64,000 bases of DNA. It comes from JAKACA01 sp963735115. GTDB lineage: Bacteria; Actinomycetota; Acidimicrobiia; Acidimicrobiales; Bog-793. How positions within the stretch are numbered: position 1 is the first letter of the stretch; each line of letters starts with the position of its first letter. Below the pieces are notes generated by a model. That model was not told where the DNA came from. It was given only the letters and a program-made list of their open reading frames with translations, and ran no database searches. The DNA lies in assembly GCA_963735115.1 (NCBI GenBank), contig CAVTJR010000003.1, forward strand, positions 1,488,001 to 1,552,000. The letters run 5' to 3'. Shown here piece by piece: positions 16,713 to 26,133 of this stretch. The translations under genes and the position numbers were made by a program.

Positions 16713-17621
16713 ATGACCATCAACCAGCTGCGGGCGTTCGTCGCCCTGGCGGGGGCCGGCTCGGTGCGAGAGGCCGCCAAGCGCCTCTTCGTCACGCAGC
16801 CGGCGGTCTCCGCCAGCGTGGCGGCCCTGCAGGCAGAGCTGGGTGTCCGGCTTGTCGAGCGCGATGGGCGAGGCCTACGGCTCACCGACGCCGGCCTCGT
16901 GCTGGCTGGCTACGGCCGGCGGATCCTCGGTCTCTTGGAGGAGGCCAAGCTCGCCACGGTTGCCGGCGCCGACCCCGAACGAGGCAGGTTGCGCCTGGCC
17001 GCCGTGACGACCGCTGGCGAGCACATCGTGCCCGCAGTGCTCGCCACCTTTCGGGACGATCACCCCGAGGTGGAGGTTGTCCTCGAGGTCGGCAACCGCA
17101 ACAGCGTGTGGGACCTGCTCGCCAACGGGGACGTCGATCTCGCCATCGGGGGCCGCCCTCCGCAGGGAGGTGACGTCGTCAGCCTCGCCGAAGCCGAGAA
17201 TGAACTGCTCATGGTGAGCGCCCCCGAGGCGACGGGGAGACGATCACCCCGGCAAGTGACGGTGGCGGAGCTGGCGCGACGCACGTGGCTAGTCCGGGAG
17301 CCGGGATCAGGTACGCGGTCGGCCGCCGAGGAGCTCCTCGAAGAACTCGGCATCGCCCCCTTACGGCTCACCTTGGGCTCGAACGGCGCCCTGCGGGAGT
17401 CCGCCATATTGGGACTCGGCGTCGCCTTGATCTCTCGGGCGGCGGTGGCTCGCCAACTGAGCGACGGCACCCTCGAGGAGTGGCGGGTAGGACCCCTCCC
17501 GCTGCAGCGGCCCTGGCACGTCGTGGCCAGGGGTGGCTGGAGCCTGCCGGCCACCGCCGGCCTGTTCGTGCAGCATCTGCTCAAAACCGGTGAATTCGGG
17601 CCCGGTTCGGCCGCTCTGTAG
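16713..17621 (+). CDS. cbbR: LysR-family regulator, probable CbbR
   Basis: This 302-residue LysR-type regulator has an N-terminal winged helix (residues 1-60, with QPAVSASVAALQAELG as the recognition region) and a C-terminal periplasmic-binding-like effector domain. Divergence from cbbLS and palindromes in the shared gap point to CbbR, the activator of Calvin-cycle operons sensing metabolites such as ribulose bisphosphate or NADPH. ATG 16713 matches the usual MTxxQLRAFVALA start. Assignment rests on family plus position. Confidence 0.82.
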   Translation: MTINQLRAFVALAGAGSVREAAKRLFVTQPAVSASVAALQAELGVRLVERDGRGLRLTDAGLVLAGYGRRILGLLEEAKLATVAGADPERGRLRLAAVTTAGEHIVPAVLATFRDDHPEVEVVLEVGNRNSVWDLLANGDVDLAIGGRPPQGGDVVSLAEAENELLMVSAPEATGRRSPRQVTVAELARRTWLVREPGSGTRSAAEELLEELGIAPLRLTLGSNGALRESAILGLGVALISRAAVARQLSDGTLEEWRVGPLPLQRPWHVVARGGWSLPATAGLFVQHLLKTGEFGPGSAAL

Positions 17622-17683
17622 CATCGGCACCACCTATCGGGTCGGGCGTCTGCCCGTGTGCCGGTGGGCCGGAGGGGGCCGCA

Positions 17684-18301
17684 ATGACATCTGCGACACT
17701 GCCGATCGTTGCAGCCGTGTTGAAGCCGTACGTCGAGACCCATCCCATCGGTCCGCTCTGGGTCGCGGTGGTAGTCGTCGCCGGCGTCATCGAGCTGGCG
17801 GGCGCCGGCCGGCGACGCGTCGAAGCCACCAAGAGGGACAGGGGCAGTCAAGTCGTCCTCCGTATCTGCGAAATCCCGGGCGTCGTCCTGCTCCTGTTGT
17901 CGCCGAGGATCGCGCCGGCGGCAGAGATTCGCCCCCCGCTCGTCTCGGTGGTGGTCGGGATCGTCGTCTTCTCGTCAGGAGAGGCCCTGCGGGTGTGGGC
18001 GAAAGTCGCCCTGGGCAGATACTTCACCTATACCGTCCAGACCAGCAGCGATCAGCCGGTGATCACGAGCGGCCCGTACCGATTCCTTCGCCACCCCGCC
18101 TACAGCGGGATCCTGCTGATCGCCATCGGGGCGGGTGCCGTATGGGGGAACTGGCTCGGGTTGGGTGCGCTGACGTTGCTGACCCTCGTCGGCTTGATCT
18201 ATCGCATTCGCGTCGAGGAGAAGGCCCTGCTCGAGGACCTCGGCGACAGCTATCGCACCTACGCCGAGCACCACAAGTGCTTGATCCCGTTCGTCTGGTA
18301 A
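17684..18301 (+). CDS. Isoprenylcysteine carboxyl methyltransferase (ICMT)-like membrane protein
   Basis: A 205-residue integral membrane protein with about five hydrophobic segments and the ICMT/PEMT signature GPYRFLRHPAYSGILL near residue 127, followed by RVEEKALLEDLGDSYRTYAE. These enzymes methylate carboxyl or lipid groups using SAM at the membrane. Bacterial substrates are mostly unknown. A strong GGAGGGGG precedes ATG 17684. It lies 62 bp after cbbR on the same strand, but a shared role is not implied. Confidence 0.8.
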   Translation: MTSATLPIVAAVLKPYVETHPIGPLWVAVVVVAGVIELAGAGRRRVEATKRDRGSQVVLRICEIPGVVLLLLSPRIAPAAEIRPPLVSVVVGIVVFSSGEALRVWAKVALGRYFTYTVQTSSDQPVITSGPYRFLRHPAYSGILLIAIGAGAVWGNWLGLGALTLLTLVGLIYRIRVEEKALLEDLGDSYRTYAEHHKCLIPFVW

Positions 18302-18392
18302 CCGAGCGGCCTGGCCCCCCGCACGTTCTGTTGCGCCGAGCGCCCGCCGGTAGCCGGGCGGCGCCCGTCGGAGCGCTAGGCCCTGGGAGCCT

Positions 18393-19466
18393 GTGACATT
18401 GTTCGCCTCTGCCCTGCGGGGTGCAGTGGGCCAGACGTGGCCCCCCTTCGTACTCGTCACCGGCCTCCTGCTCATCGGGGTGGTAGCCGCCTCCGACGGG
18501 CTGTTCGAGGCGGTGGGCGGCCGGCTCGCGCGGCTGCCGGGCGGCGGGATCGCCTTGTTCGCCGCCCTCATGGCGCTCGTGGCGGCCGTGACGGTCGTCT
18601 TGAACCTCGACACGTCCGTCGTCTTCCTGACGCCGATCGTGCTGCATGCCGCCCGGCAACGCCGCGTCCCCGAGACCGCCTTCTTGTACGGAGCCGTCTT
18701 CATGTCCAACTCCGCCTCCCTCCTACTGCCGGGCTCGAACCTCACCAACCTGCTCGTGCTGGCTCCTGCCCACACGAGCGGCAGCGTCTTCGCCGCCGCC
18801 ATGCTCCCTCCCTGGATCGCAGCCGTCCTCGTAACGGCCGTCGTACTGGTCGCCTGGCGCTGGGGCGAGCTGCGATCGCCAGGACAAGCGAGCTTCGAGC
18901 TCGTCGCCCTACGCCCCGGGCTCGGCCTCCTGGGCGTCGTCGCCGCCGTCGTGCTCGTGCTCGTGCTGAAAGACCCGGCACTTCCCGTCCTGTTCGTAGG
19001 CGCCGCCACGGCAGGCGCCCAGATCGCGCTTCGACGCCTCGAGCTGGCCTCGGCTCGCCGGGCGGTCAACCTCCTCGTCCTGGGCGGGCTGTTCCTCTTC
19101 GCCGTCACTCTCGGGACACTGGCAAGGGTGTGGGGCGCCCCTGGCCGGCTCGTCGGCTCCATCGGGACGTGGGCGACTGCCTGGCTCGGCGCCGGTACGG
19201 CCGCTCTCGTCAACAACCTCCCGGCGGCTGTGCTCCTGTCGTCGAGCCCACCGCCTCACGTGCAGGCCCTCCTTGTCGGTCTCGATCTCGGGCCGAACCT
19301 CGTCGTCACCGGCGCACTCTCGGCCATCTTGTGGATGAGGGTGGCCCGCGGGGAGGAGGCGCGGCCTTCCGCCCTCACCTACTCCAAGGTCGGCGTCGTC
19401 CTGGTACCCCTCACGATGGCGGCCGCCCTCCTCGCCCTTCAGGTCTTCGGCGCCGCACACTTGTAG
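18393..19466 (+). CDS. ArsB/NhaD-type (IT superfamily) permease
   Basis: This 357-residue protein has about ten membrane helices. It carries the ion-transporter superfamily landmarks: VLNLDTSVVFLTPI, SNSASLLLPGSNLTNLLV and a second inverted-half motif AALVNNLPAAVLL. This resembles ArsB arsenite exporters and NhaD/SLC13 anion carriers. No arsR, arsA or arsC is nearby, so the substrate stays open. GTG 18393 lies 91 bp after the ICMT-like gene. Confidence 0.75.
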   Translation: MTLFASALRGAVGQTWPPFVLVTGLLLIGVVAASDGLFEAVGGRLARLPGGGIALFAALMALVAAVTVVLNLDTSVVFLTPIVLHAARQRRVPETAFLYGAVFMSNSASLLLPGSNLTNLLVLAPAHTSGSVFAAAMLPPWIAAVLVTAVVLVAWRWGELRSPGQASFELVALRPGLGLLGVVAAVVLVLVLKDPALPVLFVGAATAGAQIALRRLELASARRAVNLLVLGGLFLFAVTLGTLARVWGAPGRLVGSIGTWATAWLGAGTAALVNNLPAAVLLSSSPPPHVQALLVGLDLGPNLVVTGALSAILWMRVARGEEARPSALTYSKVGVVLVPLTMAAALLALQVFGAAHL

Positions 19467-19563
19467 GGCCCACGGGTGCTAGCACGACACGGATTGAGCA
19501 GGCTGGCCCCCTTCCGACTTCGTCGGCTTGGCTGCAGACTTGCTCGCGACGGAGAGGGGTCGG

Positions 19564-21988
19564 ATGCGGGCCATATGGATGGTGTTCTTCGCCGAGCTCC
19601 GCCACCGCTGGCGGTCGTGGCTCGCGCTCACGATCCTCGTAGCCCTCGTGGGCGGCACCGTGCTCGGCGCCGTCGCCGCCGGTAGGCGTACGCCTCGGCT
19701 TTCCCGCGCTTCGTTGCCCGTTTTGGCTTTGACGCCGAGGTCTTCGACACCTCGCCCGTGCCGCAGGGCTCGCAACGCTGCCGATCGTCTCGGCGCTCAC
19801 ACGCGTGAGCTACTACGGCAACGGCAACGCCATTGCCAACGGGCACATCCTGCCCGAGGACGATGTCAACGTCTTCAGCTCGCCTGCACAGCACGGGCTG
19901 AGCACGATGAAGCTCGTGGAAGGGCGGCTGCCGTCCGCCGCCGACGAAGTCCTCGTGGGCTTCCCGCTGCAGCAGCTCGGCGTGCAGCTCGGGTCGGTCA
20001 TCACCATGCCCTTCGACGCACCTTCGCAGCTGAACGCCTTCCTCAACGGCAACCCGACCCCCCGGGGCCCAGAGGTGAGGTTTCATGTCGTCGGCGTCGA
20101 GGCGAACGTGACCGACTTCCCGTCGGGCAACAGCACGACGTACAACCTGTTCACGAGCGCAGCCTTCGACCGCGGTGAGGGACTGCGCGCCCTTCGCATC
20201 TACGGAGCGCTCGTCCGTATGCGTCACGGCGCCGCCGACCTGCCGCAGTTCCAGTTCTACCTCAGCCATCACCTCTCCGACGCCGAGGCCCAGTCGGCCG
20301 ATGAGGGTGTCACGGCGGTGGAACGTCCGATTCACCCTCAAGCGGTCGGTTGGTGGCTCTTCGCCCTGCTCGCAGGCCTTGTCGGTGTCGCCCTCGTCGG
20401 TCAGGCACTCGCTCGCCAGAGTGTCATCGAGGCCGACACGTACCCGACGCTCGAAGCCTTGGGTGTCCGTCCGACCCAGTTGCTTGCATTGGGAATGGCG
20501 CGTGCGGCTGCCATCGCGCTCGCCGGCGCCGTCGGGGCGGTTGCGCTCGCCTTTGCCGTCTCGCCCCTGACGCCCGTGGGCGAGGCTCGCATCGCGGAAC
20601 CCGCGACGGGCTTCGCTCTCGACGTCCTCGTGCTCGGTCTGGGAGCGTTGTCGACTGCCCTCGTGACGGTCCTCCTCGCCGTCCTGCCGGCTTGGCAGTC
20701 GACGCGGCTTGGGCGTACACGCCGCAGTCGGAGTTTGGAGCCACCCGCGCCTCCATCGTCGTCGCCGGCTTGACGCGAGCAGGCGCTCCACCGACCGCTC
20801 TCGTCGGTACGAGCCGCGCCCTCGAGCGAGGAAAGGGGCGCTCATCGGTGCCCGTCGCCACCGCCCTGCTTGGCACTGCGTTGGCGGTGACCGCTCTCGT
20901 CGCCACCTCGGTCTTCGGCGCCAGCTTGTCGAACCTGCTGACGACTCCACGCCTCTACGGCGTGAACTGGCAGGTCCTCCTCGACGACTTGAGCTACCCG
21001 CAAGTCCGCGCAGAGGCGGGCACGCTGGCCGGCGATCCCAACGTGGAGACGGTCACCTACTCCGTGGAGGGCAAGTACGTCAAGGTGGGCGACGCCACCG
21101 TGCCGGCCACGCTCGTCGACGTCGCCAAGGGCCCCATGGCGTTCTCCCTCGTCAATGGCCACTACCCGACCGGTGCGGGCGAGATCGCTCTCGGAGCGAC
21201 GACCCTTTCCCAGTCCGGTGCCCACGTCGGTTCGAACATCCCGGTCACGATTGTCGCCGGCTCGGGTGTTGCCCGGACGGCCCTGCTCACGGTGGTCGGA
21301 ACCATCGCCTTTCCGCCGTCGTTCGGCACGGGCGGGTTCGGCATCGGGGCGGTGGCGACCGTGCGGACCGCCGAAACCCTCGCCTGCCCGGCCGGCCCAG
21401 GGCAGCGTGCCTGCATCAGCACGATTGTCAAGCGGATCGAGAACCCCAACAACACCGGCTGGGACATGGCGATCGGCACCGCCTCGAGCGCAGCCGGCCG
21501 TGCCACCGCTGCTCGTCTGCAACGCGAGTTCCTTTCGGACGTGGCCCCGCCCGGCGTGCCGAACGAGCTGGCGAACTTCGGCCAAGCGGTCAACTTCCCG
21601 GGGCTGCTCGGCGCCACGCTCGCCATCTTCGGTGCCGCCGCCCTTCTCCATCTGCTCGTGGCAAGCGTTTCCCGCCGCCGGCGAGAGGTGGCCATCTTGA
21701 AGGTGCTCGGCTTCGTGCGGATGCAGGTGGGAGCGACCGTGTGATGGCAGTCCACGACCGTCGCCCTCGTCGGGATCGTCCTGGGCGTGCCCCTCGGGAT
21801 CGCAGCCGGACGAGTCATCTGGCGCGCCTTTGCGGCCAACCTGGGCGTCGTGCCCGTCGACGTCGTGCCGTTGCAGCTCGTCTTCGTCTTCGCGGCCGGA
21901 GTCCTCGTTGTCGGCAACCTGCTGGCGCTCGTTCCTGCGATGTTGGCGGCGCGGACTCGACCGGCCGAGGGCCCTGCGGGAGGCATAG
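19564..21988 (+). pseudogene. FtsX/MacB-type ABC transporter permease, multiply inactivated
   Basis: Starting at MRAIWMVFFAELRHRW (ATG 19564), an FtsX-like permease with two extracytoplasmic domains can be followed only by changing frame. Frameshifts are near 19690, 19765, 20700 and 21970. A TGA at 21742-21744 precedes WQSTTVALVGIVLGVPLG, a normal helix of the family. The last shift restores ALREA and TAG at 21988. Membrane segments (for example 20345-20410 and 20490-20700) and the SRRRREVAILKVLGF motif remain recognisable. Intact relatives work with a LolD/MacB-type ATPase, which is absent here. Codon bias is still normal, so decay is recent. Confidence 0.85.
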
Positions 21989-22037
21989 GCCGTCTCTGGC
22001 TGTGCGCTCGAAACCCCGCCGAGCCTCGAGGCTGTCG

Positions 22038-23624
22038 TTAGGCCACTTGGGAGGGGCGCCTGCGCAGCGCCCGCAGGCCGACGGCGGCGATGATGCAGGC
22101 GAGAAACAGCATGGCCGCAGCCATCAGCAAAGCCAGATCGAGGCCGGCGCCGAAAGCCCCGTAGGCGGAGGCGACCACCTGGTTCACGATCGTCTGGAGG
22201 GAGCCGCCACCGTGGTACGCCTTCGCCTGCGAGCCAACCGTGCCGGACTCCACGGCGGCGATCACGATGGACTGGAATTGCCGGGGTATCCCGATGGCCG
22301 TGAGCCGATGCGCCAAGCCCACGGTCAGCTGGGCGTTCACGACCGATCCGAGGACGGCGACCCCGGCCACCGCCCCCAGCTCCCGGCTCGTGTTCGTCAT
22401 CGACGCAGCCATGCCGGAGTGTTCGGCCGGGATGACCGACAGCGCCGTGGAGGTCGCCGGCACCATGGCGATGCCGAAGCCGGCGCCCGCCAGGGGAAGC
22501 GTCCATCCGAGCGTGGAGAAACCCGTGTGCGGCGTCATGTACAGCTCGGTCATCAAGATGCCCAGGCCGGCCAACAAGCAGCCGGTCACCATGGGGATCC
22601 GCGGCCCGACAGCCGCCACCCACCTGCCCGTGAAGAGGGAGGCGAGCACCATGACGGCGGCCATGGGAATGAAGTCGACGGCCGTCGAGTAGGCCGACGC
22701 CCCCACGACCTCTTGGAGGTAGAGGGCCACGAAGAAGAAGATGGAGAAGATCCCGAAATACGTGGCGAAGGCGACGAGGTTGGATGCCGTGAAGGGCGCC
22801 TTGCGAAAGTAGTGGACGTTGAGGACCGGGTTCGCCGCCCTCCGCTCGCGTAGCACGAAAGCCGAGAGTGCCACGATCGAGCCCGCGAAGAGCACGTCGA
22901 TCCACCAGGTCAGATAGCCGTGCGTCTCGCCGAGGATGATGGCGAAAGCGACGGCTCCGACGGACAGGGCGCCGAGGACGAACCCGGGTAGGTCGAGCCG
23001 TCGGCTCACAGGGTCAGACGACTCCGGCAAGACGATCGCAGCGCCGACAAGGGCGACGAGGCCGAAGATGAGGTTGAACCAGAAGATGGCGCGCCACGAC
23101 CAGATTCCCACCAGAACGCCGCCGATGACCGGTCCGAGGGCGAGGGCGAGCCCTGCCACCGCCGTCCAGATACCGAGGGCTTGCGCCCTGTCACGACCGT
23201 CGGAATAGAGGTGCCGGATGATCGAGAGAGTGCCCGGTTCCGAGGCGGCCGCGCCGACGCCCATGATGACGCGGGCGGCGATGAGGACGTTGGAGTCCGG
23301 TGCGAGCGCCGCCAGCGCCGAACCGGCGCAGAACACCGCCACCCCGCCCAGCATGACCTTCTTCCGCCCGAAGAGGTCGCCCAGCGTCCCTGCGGACAGC
23401 ATGAAGCTGGCGAACACGAGGGCGTAGCCGTTCACGACCCACTGGAGCTGGCTGACCCCGGTGTGGAGAGAGGACTGCACCTCCGCCAGCACGACGCTGA
23501 CGATGGTGTTGTCGAGGAACGTGAGGAAGAGCACGAGCGACAGCGTCGCCAGCGCAAGGTTGCGCCTCACGCCCGCCCCAAGACCGCGCCGAGCCCTGCG
23601 ATCCGCAAGGGCCGTTCCGGTCAC
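22038..23624 (-). CDS. DHA2-family MFS multidrug transporter (EmrB/QacA-like)
   Basis: A 528-residue exporter with 14 predicted helices. The family motifs are present: LDNTIVSVVLAEVQ in helix 1, GDLFGRKKVMLGG as motif A and GLALALGPVIGG as motif C of proton antiporters. It probably extrudes amphipathic drugs using the proton gradient. GTG 23624 is chosen because GAGG lies six bases upstream; longer starts lack similarity. It converges with the broken ABC permease. A palindrome lies directly upstream. No regulator gene adjoins it. Confidence 0.85.
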   Translation of the reverse strand: MTGTALADRRARRGLGAGVRRNLALATLSLVLFLTFLDNTIVSVVLAEVQSSLHTGVSQLQWVVNGYALVFASFMLSAGTLGDLFGRKKVMLGGVAVFCAGSALAALAPDSNVLIAARVIMGVGAAASEPGTLSIIRHLYSDGRDRAQALGIWTAVAGLALALGPVIGGVLVGIWSWRAIFWFNLIFGLVALVGAAIVLPESSDPVSRRLDLPGFVLGALSVGAVAFAIILGETHGYLTWWIDVLFAGSIVALSAFVLRERRAANPVLNVHYFRKAPFTASNLVAFATYFGIFSIFFFVALYLQEVVGASAYSTAVDFIPMAAVMVLASLFTGRWVAAVGPRIPMVTGCLLAGLGILMTELYMTPHTGFSTLGWTLPLAGAGFGIAMVPATSTALSVIPAEHSGMAASMTNTSRELGAVAGVAVLGSVVNAQLTVGLAHRLTAIGIPRQFQSIVIAAVESGTVGSQAKAYHGGGSLQTIVNQVVASAYGAFGAGLDLALLMAAAMLFLACIIAAVGLRALRRRPSQVA

Positions 23625-24069
23625 GAGCTTCCTCTCAACGTTCGTTGCAACAGCACGCAGGCAGGGATCCTTCCCGGGCGCGACCACGGCAAGACCCAGC
23701 CGCAGCACCGTTCGGCGTCCTGCGAACGCTCAGACGCTGTGGTCTCCCGAGATATCGTCGAGTGCAACCGGGGCCCCCTTCGCTCCACAGCCTAGGAACT
23801 CCGCCTCCTCAGCGGGCGCACCCAGCCGGTCAGGCAGGCTGACGGCGACTTCCGAGCCAGGTCGACAGCCTTCCGCGTGCAGCAAGAGCGCGGACACAGT
23901 CATGGCAGTCCGGTGACGCTTCAGTACCGCTGCCATCAGTTGCTCGTCGGCCCAACGAGCTCAAGCCGCCAGCATCGCTTGGCGAGGCCGACCTTTCGAG
24001 GCTCGGCTCAGCGTCGGCTCAAACGTTCGGCGTAACCGGCAGGCAGCTCCGAGCGATCCGCTCGGTGAA
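23625..24069. promoter_or_regulatory. Gene-free gap upstream of first MFS gene, with palindromes
   Basis: Next to the start of the minus-strand MFS gene is CAACG-TT-CGTTG (23636-23647), overlapping the 8-bp palindrome GTTGCAAC (23644-23651). These could be a repressor site. The rest of this 445-bp gap holds no gene with recognisable similarity. A 68-codon minus ORF (23730-23936) was considered but not supported. Confidence 0.4.
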
Positions 24070-25506
24070 TCATTGCGTGGTCTCGACCGGCACGGCGACG
24101 GGACGCTTCAACAGAGCGCAGATGAGCCCGCAGCCGATGGCCATCGAGGCGCCGTACACCCACAGGTGCCGGAAGTCGGTCAGCGCCGCCGCCGGGGTGT
24201 GCGGAGTTGCGAGGATGACGACCAGCAAGGCGACGCCGAGAGCGCCGCCGACCTGTCGGGCGGTCTGGTTGACGGCGCTCCCGACGGCGAAGCGCTCCGC
24301 GTGCAGGCTCGACACCGCGGCTGCGCTGAGCACCGGGAACGTCAACCCGATCCCGAGTCCGGTGACGAGCGTCGCCGGCAGCCACTCGGCGAAGTAAGCG
24401 GGATGCAGACCGACGCGGGTGGCAAGCCACGCCAATCCTGAGGCAAAGCAGGCCGTGCCGGCGAGCAGGACCGGCCGGAACCCGAGGCGGGCCGCCAGCC
24501 GGCCGGCCGGTCCCGAGACTGCGGCCACGACGATCGGGCCGGGTGTGACGGCCAGGCCTGCGCGCAGGATCGAGTAGTGCCATACGCCCGTGAGGAACAG
24601 GATGTTCCCGAGCAGGATGGCGAAGAAACCCATGGAGTAGACGAGCGTGGCGGCGTTGGCGACGCTGAACGAGCGCGCCGAGAACAACGAGAGATCCAGC
24701 ACCGGCTGCAGGTGACGGGACGAACGCAGGACGAAGAAGGTGCCGAGGACGATCGCCAGCACGAAGCAGGCGACCGCACGTCCGCTTGACCATCCCCAAG
24801 TCGGGCCCTGCGAGATCCCGAGAACGAGGGCGGCGAGCGAGATGCTCACGAGCACGACGCCCGCATAGTCGGGCCTGCCCCGCGAGCTCACACGGGGCGA
24901 GGAGGCGAGCACCCGGCTCCCGAGAAGGACGGCGGTGACGCCGATGGGCAGGTTGACGAAGAAGACCCAGCGCCAACCGGCCGCAGCGATGAGGGCGGCT
25001 CCGAGCGACGGCCCGGTGGCGACAGCGAGGGCACCCACTCCCCCCCACAGCGCCACGATCTGGGAGCGCCGCTCTGTCGGGAAGGCGCCCAGCAAGAGAC
25101 CGAGGGAGGCAGGCAGCATGGCTGCGGCCCCGGCACCCTGGATCAGGCGCCCGGTGACGAGGAGGCCGAGCGAGGGGGCGAAGCCGCACAGGGCCGATCC
25201 CAGGCTGAAGACGACGAGACCCGCAAGGAACACCCGCTTTCGGCCGAGACGGTCTGCCGTCCGGCCGGCTGTGACCAGCAATGACGCAAAGACGATGCTG
25301 TAGCCAGTGATGACCCAGACGAGCGATGCCCGCGGATCGTGCGAAAACGATCGCTGCAGGGCCGGAAAGGCGATGTTCACGATCGAAAGGTCGAGGGAGG
25401 CCATGAAGGCCCCGAGCGCCGTGACGAGGAACACGGCGGCTGCGGCTCCGCCGACGGTACCTCTGAGCTCGGTTTCGGGAGACTCGACCAGAGTGGGTTC
25501 TGTCAT
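24070..25506 (-). CDS. DHA2-family MFS transporter, second copy
   Basis: This 478-residue drug-exporter-type MFS protein has LDLSIVNIAFPALQRSF in helix 1, GRTADRLGRKRVFLAG as motif A and GALAVATGPSLGAAL as motif C. Fourteen hydrophobic helices can be counted roughly. ATG 25506 is the natural start: the longer in-frame ORF reads antisense through the divergent HxlR gene. It is transcribed away from that regulator and shares a 15-bp palindrome with it, implying local repression relieved by a ligand. Confidence 0.85.
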   Translation of the reverse strand: MTEPTLVESPETELRGTVGGAAAAVFLVTALGAFMASLDLSIVNIAFPALQRSFSHDPRASLVWVITGYSIVFASLLVTAGRTADRLGRKRVFLAGLVVFSLGSALCGFAPSLGLLVTGRLIQGAGAAAMLPASLGLLLGAFPTERRSQIVALWGGVGALAVATGPSLGAALIAAAGWRWVFFVNLPIGVTAVLLGSRVLASSPRVSSRGRPDYAGVVLVSISLAALVLGISQGPTWGWSSGRAVACFVLAIVLGTFFVLRSSRHLQPVLDLSLFSARSFSVANAATLVYSMGFFAILLGNILFLTGVWHYSILRAGLAVTPGPIVVAAVSGPAGRLAARLGFRPVLLAGTACFASGLAWLATRVGLHPAYFAEWLPATLVTGLGIGLTFPVLSAAAVSSLHAERFAVGSAVNQTARQVGGALGVALLVVILATPHTPAAALTDFRHLWVYGASMAIGCGLICALLKRPVAVPVETTQ

Positions 25507-25528
25507 GCAATGCACTCTACAGAGTTGC

Positions 25529-25543
25529 GTTGCATAATGCAAC
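25529..25543. promoter_or_regulatory. Palindromic operator between MFS exporter and HxlR regulator
   Basis: GTTGCA-TAA-TGCAAC is a perfect 15-bp inverted repeat. Neighbouring half-site copies occur on both sides (TGCAATGCA at 25505-25513 region and GTTGC at 25524-25528). Its place between divergent genes suits a dimeric HxlR regulator. Confidence 0.6.
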
Positions 25544-25560
25544 TGACTAGAATGGCCGAC

Positions 25561-26073
25561 ATGGAGCGGAAGAGCTTTGCCGGGATGGACTGCTCCGTCG
25601 CCCAGTGCCTGGAGGTCGTGGGAGAGTGGTGGAGCATGCTGATCGTGCGGGACGCCTTTCTCGGCGTTACCCGCTTCGACGAGTTCCAGAGCCGGCTCGG
25701 CATCTCGAGGAACATCCTCCAGCAACGTCTCACGCGCCTCGTGGACGCAGGCGTGCTGCAGCGGGCGCTCTATTCGGAGCATCCGCAGCGCTATGACTAC
25801 AAGCTCACCGAGAAGGGCTGCGACCTGTTCCCCGTGCTGACGGCCATGCGCCAGTGGGGCGACCATTACGCCGCTCCGTCCGGCCCTCCCCTGCGAATCC
25901 GGCACAAGGCCTGCGGCGAGCTCACCGAGGCAGTGCTCGTCTGCGGCGCCTGTGGAGAGAGGCTTGGACCAAGAGATGTCGAAGCGGTCAGGCGCCAGGC
26001 TCAGCCGACCGCCGGTCAGCTCGTGAGCGCCAGGGGAGCTGGCGAGTCTCCGCCCTCAGTGATGAACCGCTGA
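25561..26073 (+). CDS. HxlR-family transcriptional regulator
   Basis: A 170-residue winged-helix protein. The HxlR core is clear: CSVAQCLEVVGEWWSMLIVRD at the N-terminus, then FDEFQSRLGISRNILQQRL and YDYKLTEKG. A C-terminal extension has HKACGELTEAVLVCGACGE, a four-Cys ribbon-like element often seen in actinobacterial members. ATG 25561 is chosen; ATG 25552 is equally possible, while ATG 25537 would lie inside the operator palindrome. It probably represses the divergent MFS gene, and its ligand is unknown. Homologues sense thiols, aldehydes or drugs. Confidence 0.8.
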   Translation: MERKSFAGMDCSVAQCLEVVGEWWSMLIVRDAFLGVTRFDEFQSRLGISRNILQQRLTRLVDAGVLQRALYSEHPQRYDYKLTEKGCDLFPVLTAMRQWGDHYAAPSGPPLRIRHKACGELTEAVLVCGACGERLGPRDVEAVRRQAQPTAGQLVSARGAGESPPSVMNR

Positions 26074-26104
26074 GCCGCTGAGCCGCTGAGCCGCTGAACC
26101 GCAG
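26065..26104 (+). repeat. Octamer tandem repeat at the 3' end of the HxlR gene
   Basis: The unit AGCCGCTG is repeated three times in a row, flanked on both sides by the one-base variant AACCGC. The array begins at the last codons and stop of the HxlR gene and runs into the gap before the threonine aldolase end. It is probably replication slippage. Confidence 0.7.
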
Positions 26105-26133
26105 CCCGACGAGGATCGCTCGCTCGGCATCGG

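Noticed and set aside
20842..22905. 687-codon minus-strand ORF across the broken permease and MFS gene
   Set aside because: It is antisense and out of frame to recognisable proteins and its product is low-complexity His/Arg/Gly-rich.
23730..23936. Small gene of 68 codons on the minus strand
   Set aside because: No ribosome-binding site, no similarity and unconvincing codon pattern.
24008..25510. Long second-frame ORFs over the MFS genes (up to 500 codons)
   Set aside because: Arg/Pro/Ala-rich translations with no family similarity; they are shadows of high-GC coding frames.
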